Assembly: GCF_019511665.1 (NCBI RefSeq)
Contig: NZ_JAEUAW010000016.1
Coordinates: forward strand, 21,518-85,517
Direction of reading: 5' to 3'
Origin: Microbacterium jejuense
GTDB lineage: Bacteria > Actinomycetota > Actinomycetes > Actinomycetales > Microbacteriaceae
DNA: 64,000 bases
The notes below the pieces were generated by a model. The model searched no databases. It was not told the DNA's origin and saw only the letters and a program-made list of their open reading frames with translations. Every line of letters begins with the position of its first letter. Position 1 is the stretch's first letter. The translations under genes and the position numbers were made by a program. Shown piece after piece: positions 45,550 to 52,450 of this stretch.

Positions 45550-46359
45550 TCAGGCGCCGAAGCGCTGCTGCAGGCCGGCGTACGAGACGGCGCCGTCGAG
45601 GAATCCGAGCGTTCCGTTCTCGAGCAGCTCCCGGCCGGCCTGCTCGACCGCGCTGAACGCGGCGCGGGCGATGCTGCCGCCGACGCTCACCCGCTTCACC
45701 CCGAGCGAGAACAGCGTCGGCGCGTCGATCACCGGCGTCGTCAGCCCCGCGACCATGTTGAGCGGCGCCGCGATCTCGTCGACGAGCCGGCGGATCGTGT
45801 CGGCGTCGCGCACGCCCGGCACGAAGATGCAGTCTGCGCCGGCATCGAGGTAGCGCCGCGCACGCGACACCGTCTCGGCGAACGGGTCGTCGACCCCGCC
45901 GACGAAGTACGCGTCCGTGCGCGCGTTGAGCACGAAAGAACCGGTGGATGCCGCGCCCCGCGCGGCCGCGAGACGTGCCGTCGCCGTCTCGATGTCGAAC
46001 AGCCGGCCACCGGCGGCGTCCTCGATGTTGGCGCCCGCGATGCCGAGCGAGGCGGCCCGCGCGACTGTCGCGCCGACATCGGACGCCGTGTCGCCGTACC
46101 CGGCCTCGAGGTCGGCCGACACGGGCACCTCGACCGCGGCGACGATCTCGGCCACCCGCGCGAACATCGTGTCGACGCTCAGCGGGCCACCATCGGCGAG
46201 CCCGCACGACCACGCGATGCCGGCACTCGTCGTGGCGATGGCCGCGAAGCCGACCTGCTCGAGGATCCGTGCGGTGCCGGCATCCCACGCGTTCGGGATG
46301 ACGAAGCCGGGGCCGGAGTGCAGGGCGTGCAGCGCCGCGGCGCGGTCCGTGTGGGTCAC
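45550..46359 (-). CDS. Isocitrate lyase/phosphoenolpyruvate mutase family protein
   Basis: Predicted 269 aa (alpha/beta)8-barrel. Family features: FVIPNAWDAGTARIL, metal-site DLEAGYG, GANIEDAAGG, NARTDAYF and GADCIFVPG. The KKCGH catalytic loop of true isocitrate lyases is absent, so it belongs to the broad PEP mutase-like group (carboxyphosphonoenolpyruvate mutase, oxaloacetate decarboxylase and many uncharacterised enzymes). GTG 46359 was chosen because it follows TACGAT by seven bases (leaderless pattern); an ATG at 46401 would start three bases after the permease gene ends, and would make it part of the importer operon. Reaction unknown. Confidence 0.75.
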   Translation of the reverse strand: MTHTDRAAALHALHSGPGFVIPNAWDAGTARILEQVGFAAIATTSAGIAWSCGLADGGPLSVDTMFARVAEIVAAVEVPVSADLEAGYGDTASDVGATVARAASLGIAGANIEDAAGGRLFDIETATARLAAARGAASTGSFVLNARTDAYFVGGVDDPFAETVSRARRYLDAGADCIFVPGVRDADTIRRLVDEIAAPLNMVAGLTTPVIDAPTLFSLGVKRVSVGGSIARAAFSAVEQAGRELLENGTLGFLDGAVSYAGLQQRFGA

Positions 46360-46404
46360 GCCGGGAATCGTACGCCGCACGTGCGACGCCCGCAGCCGCA
46401 TGGG

Positions 46405-47331
46405 TCAGCCCTTGACGGCGCCGCCCATTCCCGCACCGTTGAGGAACAGTCGCTGGAACACGAGGAACAGCACGATCGGGATCACAGTGGCGATCGCGAG
46501 GGCGGCGAGGAAGACGTCGAGCTCGATGAACTGCTGCAGCTGTGGAAGCCGCACCGACAGCGGCTGAAGGTTCGGATCCTTCAGCACGAGCATCGGCCAC
46601 AGGAAGTCCTTCCAGGCGCCGATGACGGCGAACACCGAGACGACGCCGATGATGGGCTTCGACATGGGCAGCACGATCGACCAGAACAGCCGGTAGGGAC
46701 CCGCGCCGTCCATGCGCGCCGCCTCGAACACCTCGCGCGGCAGAGACTCGAAGAAGCGCATGACCAGCAGCACGTTGAAGGCGTTCGCTCCCGCGGGCAG
46801 CCACACCGCCCAGAACGTGTTGATGAGCGACTGGCCGAGCAGCGGGGGCTGCACGATCGTCAGGTACAGCGGCACGAGCAGGACGATGCTCGGCACGAAC
46901 ATCGTCGCGAGCACCAGCGCGACGACGACCCGGCCATAGCGCGGCCGCAGGACCGACAGCGCGTAGCCGGCGGTCGTCGCGACCAGCACCTGCACGAACC
47001 ACACGCCAGCGGCGATGATCACCGTGTTGAAGAAGTACTTGTCGATCTCGACGCGTGTCCACGCCTCGGCGAGGTTCGCCCAGTCGATCCCGTTCGGCCA
47101 CAGCGCGAGCGGTTGGCGCAGCGTGTCTTGCGTAGGCGTCACCGCCGACTTCGCCAGCCACAGGATCGGGCCGAGCCCGACCACGAGGAGCGAGATCAGC
47201 AGGACCGCATGGGTGAGGCGCGTGGTGATCCGCACCGCCCTGCGCCGCAGATCGGAGGCCGAGAGGATGCCGCGATCGGCGTCCGACGCCGGTCGCCGGC
47301 GGGCCGGGCGTGCGCGTTCGACGACCGTCAT
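46405..47331 (-). CDS. ABC sugar importer permease (MalG-like)
   Basis: Predicted 308 aa CUT1 permease with six membrane segments. EAA motif EVFEAARMDGAGPYRLFWSIVLP. The ATG overlaps the stop of the upstream permease (ATGA), so the two are translationally coupled. Third transporter gene of the presumed alpha-glucan operon. No ATPase gene is present in the locus. Confidence 0.9.
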   Translation of the reverse strand: MTVVERARPARRRPASDADRGILSASDLRRRAVRITTRLTHAVLLISLLVVGLGPILWLAKSAVTPTQDTLRQPLALWPNGIDWANLAEAWTRVEIDKYFFNTVIIAAGVWFVQVLVATTAGYALSVLRPRYGRVVVALVLATMFVPSIVLLVPLYLTIVQPPLLGQSLINTFWAVWLPAGANAFNVLLVMRFFESLPREVFEAARMDGAGPYRLFWSIVLPMSKPIIGVVSVFAVIGAWKDFLWPMLVLKDPNLQPLSVRLPQLQQFIELDVFLAALAIATVIPIVLFLVFQRLFLNGAGMGGAVKG

Positions 47332-48311
47332 GTGGTGCTCCAGCTCTTCGTGATGCGGAAGTAGATCGCGGAGAAGACCGCCAGCACGATGGCGAGCATG
47401 ATGCTGAGGGCCGTCGCCGCGCCGTAGTCGCCGCCCAGACTGCTCTGGAATGCGTACTTGTAGATCAGCATGAGGACGGTGGTCGTCGAGTTCGCCGGTC
47501 CCCCGCCGGTGAGGAGGAACGGCTCGAGGAAGACCTGCGCCGTGCCGATGATCTGCAGGATGAACGTCACCAGCAGCACGCCGCGCAGCTGGGGCATGGT
47601 GACGTGCCACACCTTGCGCCACACGCCCGCGCCGTCGACCTCGGCGGCGTCGTACAGCTCAGGCGCCACGCCCACGAGCGCGGCGAGATAGATGATGATC
47701 GTGCCGCCGGCCGCCGACCAGGTCGCGAACAGGACGATCGACGGCATGGCCCAGTCGGGATCCGAGAGCCACGGCACAGGGCCGAGACCCACCCAGCCGA
47801 GGATCGTGTTGAACACGCCGTTCGGCGAGCCGTCGTAGAAGAACTTCCACAGCAGCGCGGCGACCACCGGAGGCACGACGACAGGCAGGTAGGCGAGCGC
47901 GCTGAACAGTCCGCGGGCGCGGCGCACCTCGCTCATCAGCACCGCGACCACGAGCGGGATGGGGTAGCCGAGCAGCAGCGCGAGTGCCGCGAAGTACAGC
48001 GTGTTGACCACCGCGGTGCCCAGCAGCGGGTCCTGCAGCACGGTCGCGAAGTTGTCGAATCCGACCCACTCGGGCGGGGTGACCAGGTTGGTCTGCTGGA
48101 ACGCCATGACGGCGGCATCCACGATCGGACGCCACGAGAACAGCACGAAGCTGAACAGCAGCGGGATCAGGAACACGAGGATGTGGGGTCCGTCGCCGCG
48201 GAACCAGGCCAGGCCGGCCGGCCGGCGACGCGCCGCCCGCTCTTGGACGAACTCGACCGCCGGGACCGCATCGTCCATCGACGGCCGCGTGGTGGGGGTG
48301 ATCTGCGTCAT
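47328..48311 (-). CDS. ABC sugar importer permease (MalF-like)
   Basis: Predicted 327 aa CUT1 permease. EAA motif ELYDAAEVDGAGVWRKVWHVTMP, preceded by the TIIIYLAAL segment typical of the family. The start at 48311 has GGAAG six bases upstream. It pairs with the following permease. Follows the solute-binding gene by 70 bases that contain a stable stem-loop, which may lower permease expression relative to the binding protein. Confidence 0.9.
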   Translation of the reverse strand: MTQITPTTRPSMDDAVPAVEFVQERAARRRPAGLAWFRGDGPHILVFLIPLLFSFVLFSWRPIVDAAVMAFQQTNLVTPPEWVGFDNFATVLQDPLLGTAVVNTLYFAALALLLGYPIPLVVAVLMSEVRRARGLFSALAYLPVVVPPVVAALLWKFFYDGSPNGVFNTILGWVGLGPVPWLSDPDWAMPSIVLFATWSAAGGTIIIYLAALVGVAPELYDAAEVDGAGVWRKVWHVTMPQLRGVLLVTFILQIIGTAQVFLEPFLLTGGGPANSTTTVLMLIYKYAFQSSLGGDYGAATALSIMLAIVLAVFSAIYFRITKSWSTT

Positions 48312-48339
48312 CGGTCTTCCGTTAGTTCGCGGAGGAAGG

Positions 48340-48373
48340 TGCCGGGGGCGCGATTCGGGTCGTGCCCCCGGCA
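48340..48373 (-). promoter_or_regulatory. Intercistronic stem-loop between solute-binding and permease genes
   Basis: TGCCGGGGGC (48340-48349) and GCCCCCGGCA (48364-48373) form a perfect 10-bp GC-rich stem with a 14-base loop. It lies nine bases after the solute-binding stop and 28 bases before the permease start. Such structures often stabilise or partly terminate the upstream message so that the binding protein is made in excess. Confidence 0.6.
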
Positions 48374-48381
48374 TCCAGGGT

Positions 48382-49749
48382 CTACTTCGCCTTCGCGTAC
48401 AGCGATTCGGCCTGCGCCTGCGCGTCGGCCAGCAGCTGGTCGATGTCGGCGTTCTGATCGGTCAGCACCGCCTGCACGACGGTGTCGAGCAGGGCGTACA
48501 CGTCCTGCGTGGCGACACGGGGCTCGGCGATCAGGGGCTGGTCGCCGCTGTTGTCGGTGTACGGCGCCATCTGCTCGAGAGGCACGTTCACGTACGGCGC
48601 GATCCACGACTGGTATTCGGCGAACTGCTCGGCGTTGAAGATGGGCAGTTCGGGAGCGCCGACCGGCTGATCGAGGGATGCCGCGGTCTTCGCGGTCTCG
48701 ACGGCCACATCCTCGTCGGTGATCTTGGCCAGGTAGTAGAAGTCGATCCACTTCACCGCCGCCGCCTGCGCGTCGTCGCCGGCCTTGGGGCTGACGGCGG
48801 CGAGGGTGCCGCCGCCGAGCACACCGGGGTCATCCCCCTGCAACGGCAGCACGGTGACGCCGTAGTCGTCCGGGTTCAGGGCATTCTGCGTGATCAGGTT
48901 GCCGTAGTTGCCGCCTCCCGACACGTACATGCCGATCCGACCGGATGCGAAGTCCTGGTTGATCGTGGCCCAGTCGTACAGGAAGTTGGACCCCATCGAA
49001 TTGTCATCCCAGCGCAGGTCGTGCAGATACTGGAGCACCTCGGCGACGGCGGGGTCGGAATCGATCGTCGGTTCCGTGGCGTCGGCGGACTCGGTGCGCC
49101 CGCCGAACGCGTCGACCAGGGTCGTGAGGATCCAGCCGCCCGTGTTGCCGGAGGTCATCGTGGCGTAGCCGGCTTCGCCGGTCGCGTCGGCGATCTTCTT
49201 GGCGGCGTCGCGGATGCCCTCCCACGTGGTCGGCGGGTCGTCGGGGTCGAGACCGGCCGCCTCGAACAGGGACCGGTTGTAGTGCAGAGCCTGACCATAC
49301 GCCGCGATCGGGATGGCCCACTGGCTGCCGTCCTCGGCCTGGCCGGCCTGCGCGACGTTGGGGTTGAACTCGTCGGCATACGGAAGGTCGGCGACGAGGT
49401 CGCTGATGTCGGCGATCTGCTTGTTCGCGATGAGCCCACGGCCGTCGGTGAACGGGATCGTGAACACGTCGGGCAGCGTGCCGCCGGCGAGATCGGCCGT
49501 GAAGGTCGTGGCCGTCCAGGTGTACTCCTGCGCCTTGACCGTGATGTCCGGATTCGCCTTCTCGAACGCCTCGACGCGAGCGTCGAAGTTCGCGCGGGCC
49601 TCCTTCTCGAGCCCGGCGTCGATGGCGACGGTGATCGTCGTCTTGCCGTCGGTCGAGGAGTCGGAGCCGCTCGCGCAGCCGGCGAGCAGGGCGCCGGTCG
49701 TAACGAGGGCGAGGCCCGCGAACGCGCCTCGGGTGAGGGATGACCTCAT
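48382..49749 (-). CDS. ABC sugar importer solute-binding lipoprotein (family 1)
   Basis: Predicted 455 aa. Lipobox LLAGC at about residues 21-25, then a family 1 binding fold (TITVAIDAGLEKEARANFDARVEAFEKANPDITV; TTWEGIRDAAKKIADATG; GRIGMYVSGGGNYGNL). AAAGGACC precedes the ATG. The neighbouring GH87 alpha-1,3-glucanase and GH13 alpha-glucosidase make nigero-oligosaccharides or related alpha-glucans the most economical guess for the ligand. Confidence 0.9.
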   Translation of the reverse strand: MRSSLTRGAFAGLALVTTGALLAGCASGSDSSTDGKTTITVAIDAGLEKEARANFDARVEAFEKANPDITVKAQEYTWTATTFTADLAGGTLPDVFTIPFTDGRGLIANKQIADISDLVADLPYADEFNPNVAQAGQAEDGSQWAIPIAAYGQALHYNRSLFEAAGLDPDDPPTTWEGIRDAAKKIADATGEAGYATMTSGNTGGWILTTLVDAFGGRTESADATEPTIDSDPAVAEVLQYLHDLRWDDNSMGSNFLYDWATINQDFASGRIGMYVSGGGNYGNLITQNALNPDDYGVTVLPLQGDDPGVLGGGTLAAVSPKAGDDAQAAAVKWIDFYYLAKITDEDVAVETAKTAASLDQPVGAPELPIFNAEQFAEYQSWIAPYVNVPLEQMAPYTDNSGDQPLIAEPRVATQDVYALLDTVVQAVLTDQNADIDQLLADAQAQAESLYAKAK

Positions 49750-49780
49750 TGTCTGGTCCTTTCGTGCTGTGTCAATTGTC

Positions 49781-49798
49781 AGCGCCTGGGCGGGCGCT
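49781..49798 (-). promoter_or_regulatory. Small hairpin between GH13 and solute-binding genes
   Basis: AGCGCC (49781-49786) and GGCGCT (49793-49798) with a 6-base loop, in the 66 bases between the two genes. Could be a weak terminator or processing site. No separate promoter is evident, so read-through from GH13 is likely. Confidence 0.35.
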
Positions 49799-49815
49799 CT
49801 CCGCCTACGCGTGGC

Positions 49816-51495
49816 TCAGACGGCGAGCCATGCGGTGGAGTCTGTGGGGAGCGCGCCGCCCACGAGGGGCGCGCTCGTGAGAAGCACCTCGCGGTGCGGG
49901 GGAAGGGCGATCGGCGGGCCGAAGTTCGTGATCGACACGAGGTGCTCGCCGCGTCGGAACGCGATGACATCCGCCCCCAGGTCGAGCCAGTCCAGCCCCT
50001 CAGCGCGGAGGTCCGGCGTCCCGCGCCGGATGGAGAGGGCCTTGCGGTACAGCGACAGCATCGAGTCGGGGTCTGCGCGCTGCGCCTCGACGGTGAGCGC
50101 CGCCCAGTCGCCGGGCTGCGGCATCCACGTGTCGACGCCGGGCGCGGTGCCGAACCCGTAGGGTGCGGCCGTGCCCGACCAGGGCAGGGGCACGCGGCAG
50201 CCGTCACGGCCGGGGTCGACGCCGCCGGAGCGGAAGTGCATCGGATCCTGGAGCACCTCGACAGGCAGCTCGACCTCGGGCAGCCCCAGCTCGTCGCCCT
50301 GGTAGATGTACAGGGCACCGGGGAGAGCGGCAGTGAGAAGCGCCGCCGCGCGGGCGCGGCGCGTGCCGAGCACGAGGTCGGTGGGTGTTCCGAACCGCTT
50401 GCGGTCGAATGCGAAGCCGGACTCGACACGGCCGTAGCGGGTCACCGGGCGTGTGACGTCGTGGTTCGAGAGCACCCAGGTCGCAGGGGCGCCGACCGGG
50501 GCGTGTTCGCGCAGCGTCCGCTCGACCGAGGCCTGCAGCTCGGCGGCATCCCACGGCCGCGTCATGAAGTCGAAGTTGAACGCGCTGTGCATCTCGTCGG
50601 GGCGCAGGTACGCCGCGAAGCGCTGCGGATCGTCGAGCCACACCTCGCCGACGAGCATGCGGGGCTCGTCGTACGAGTCGGCGATCGCACGCCACGACCG
50701 GTAGATGTCGTGCAGCTCGTCGCGGTCCATGTGCGGGTGCTGCCCGGGCGCCGCGGCCTCGGGCAGCGGGGGAAGCGCGGCGTCCTTCACGAGGAATGCG
50801 GCCGAGTCGATGCGGATGCCGGCGACGCCGCGGTCGAACCAGAACCGGAGGACGGCCTCGTGCTCACGGCGAACCTCGGGGTCGTCCCAGTTCAGATCGG
50901 GCTGCTCGGGGCTGAAGAGGTGCAGGTACCACTCGCCGGGCGTACCGTCCGCGTCGACGGTGCGCGTCCAGGTGTCGCCTCCGAAGCTCGAGACCCAGTC
51001 CGTCGGCTGTTCGTCGCCGTGCTCTCCGCGACCGGGACGGAACCAGAATCGCTCGCGCTCACGGGATCCGGGCGCGGCCGCGAGAGCCTGCTGGAACCAC
51101 ACGTGCTGGTCCGAGACATGGTTGGGGACCACGTCGACGATCGTGCGGATGCCGAGCTCACGCGCTTCCCGGATGAGCGCCTCAGCGTCGGCCAGAGTGC
51201 CGAAGGCGGGGTCGATCGTGCGGTAGTCGGCCACGTCGTAGCCGCCGTCGGCGAGCGGAGAGGCGTACCAGGGTGTGAACCACAGGGCGTCGACGCCGAG
51301 GTCGCGGAGGTACGCCAGACGACTGCGGACCCCGGCGAGGTCGCCGGTGCCGTCGCCGTTCCCATCGGCGAAGCTGCGCGGGTAGATCTGGTAGATCACC
51401 GCGTCGCGCCACCACGGGTCGGCGAGGGCGACGACCGCGCCCTCCCGTCCGTCGGCTTGCGCCACGGGTGTTTCGTGCAGATCTCGGGGATCCAT
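49816..51495 (-). CDS. GH13 alpha-glucosidase (oligo-1,6/1,4-glucosidase group)
   Basis: Predicted 559 aa, no signal peptide, so probably cytoplasmic. It has the conserved regions of family 13: DVVPNH (121-126), GIRID with nucleophile D230, GEVW with acid/base E284 and LSNHD with D346. The start WWRDAVIYQIYPRSFADGNGDGTGDLAG is typical of the alpha-glucosidase/oligo-1,6-glucosidase branch. It would split imported short alpha-glucans to glucose. It is the first gene of a leftward operon with the importer, facing a LacI-type operator. Linkage preference (1,3/1,4/1,6) cannot be told by eye. Confidence 0.9.
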   Translation of the reverse strand: MDPRDLHETPVAQADGREGAVVALADPWWRDAVIYQIYPRSFADGNGDGTGDLAGVRSRLAYLRDLGVDALWFTPWYASPLADGGYDVADYRTIDPAFGTLADAEALIREARELGIRTIVDVVPNHVSDQHVWFQQALAAAPGSRERERFWFRPGRGEHGDEQPTDWVSSFGGDTWTRTVDADGTPGEWYLHLFSPEQPDLNWDDPEVRREHEAVLRFWFDRGVAGIRIDSAAFLVKDAALPPLPEAAAPGQHPHMDRDELHDIYRSWRAIADSYDEPRMLVGEVWLDDPQRFAAYLRPDEMHSAFNFDFMTRPWDAAELQASVERTLREHAPVGAPATWVLSNHDVTRPVTRYGRVESGFAFDRKRFGTPTDLVLGTRRARAAALLTAALPGALYIYQGDELGLPEVELPVEVLQDPMHFRSGGVDPGRDGCRVPLPWSGTAAPYGFGTAPGVDTWMPQPGDWAALTVEAQRADPDSMLSLYRKALSIRRGTPDLRAEGLDWLDLGADVIAFRRGEHLVSITNFGPPIALPPHREVLLTSAPLVGGALPTDSTAWLAV

Positions 51496-51526
51496 TCGTC
51501 GGCGACCTCTCCGTCGGTGTACTAGG

Positions 51527-51538
51527 TTTAGCGGTATA
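51527..51538. promoter_or_regulatory. LacI-type operator between GH13 and the sensor-only gene
   Basis: TTTAGCGGTATA, a degenerate copy of the TTTAGCGGTAAA site at 55397, in the same orientation and also flanked by CTCG. It has the central CG of LacI-family operators and lies 32 bases upstream of the GH13 start codon, so the same repressor may bind both places. Confidence 0.6.
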
Positions 51539-51598
51539 TCTCGATGAGACAGTAGATGCCCTTCGAGGGGATGTCAACTCGCACCGAAGGAGGCGTCG

Positions 51599-52426
51599 AT
51601 GACGGATGCCCGACCGCACATCGGCCTGATGTTCCCAGCTACCGGACCCGAATCGCTCGCGCCGTGGGGCCACGACGGCGAGTACCTCGCCGCCCTCGAC
51701 GACGAGGTCCGGCGCCGTGGGATGCGACTCGTGCTCTGCGGCACGCGGCGGGCCGCCGACATCCCCGACATCGCCGACGACCTGCACGGCGTCGTGCTCA
51801 TGGGCTACCACGACAATGAGCTCGACGCGCTTCCGCAGTTGGGCGCACGCGCCGTCGCGGTCGACGGATACAGCGAGCGCGACGACCTGATGATCGTGCG
51901 CTCGGACGACCACGAGGGCGGGCGCCGCGCGGGCGAGCTGCTGACGTCGCGCGGTCACCGCGAACTCGTGCTCGTCGGGCCGGATGCGCACGACAACGGC
52001 GCCATGCGCGCGCGGGCGGCCGGCTTCGAACGCGCCGCCCGCGCCGCGGGGGTGTCGACGATCCACCGGCACGTGAGCACGGGCACGTCGCTGCGCGAAG
52101 GGACCCTGATCGGGCGGATGCTGCCGACCCGCCATCCCTCGGCCACAGCGGTGTTCGCCACCACAGACACGCTGGCTGCCGGCGTCGTCGAAGGCCTCGG
52201 GCAGGCGGGCGCCCGGGTTCCCGACGACGTCTCGGTCGTCGGCTACGACAATCTGGCGCTGGCGTCGCTGGTCACACCCAAGCTGTCGACGGTGGCGCAG
52301 AACGTCGCGCGCAAGGCACGGTTGACCATCGACCTGCTGGTCGATCCCGACCACAGCGGACCACTGGTCACCGAGGTCGTGGTGCTCGAACGCGCCACGG
52401 TGGCTCCGCCGGCGCCGCACCGATGA
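51599..52426 (+). CDS. LacI-type sugar-sensor protein lacking a DNA-binding domain
   Basis: Predicted 275 aa. The whole chain is the LacI-type effector-binding domain: starts PHIGLMFPATGPES and contains HRELVLVGPDAHDNG, TAVFATTDTLAAGVVEGLGQAGARVPDDVSVVGYDN and the usual C-terminal ERATVAPP. The approximately 55-residue helix-turn-helix and hinge that should precede it are missing. The ATG has AAGGAGG seven bases upstream, upstream bases are non-coding with stops in every frame, and GH13 occupies the region beyond, so this is not a start error. It might modulate the full-length LacI protein by pairing, or act as a soluble sugar-binding protein. No signal peptide is seen. Confidence 0.8.
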   Translation: MTDARPHIGLMFPATGPESLAPWGHDGEYLAALDDEVRRRGMRLVLCGTRRAADIPDIADDLHGVVLMGYHDNELDALPQLGARAVAVDGYSERDDLMIVRSDDHEGGRRAGELLTSRGHRELVLVGPDAHDNGAMRARAAGFERAARAAGVSTIHRHVSTGTSLREGTLIGRMLPTRHPSATAVFATTDTLAAGVVEGLGQAGARVPDDVSVVGYDNLALASLVTPKLSTVAQNVARKARLTIDLLVDPDHSGPLVTEVVVLERATVAPPAPHR

Positions 52427-52450
52427 TCGCGCGGCGCCGGCGGCATCCTC

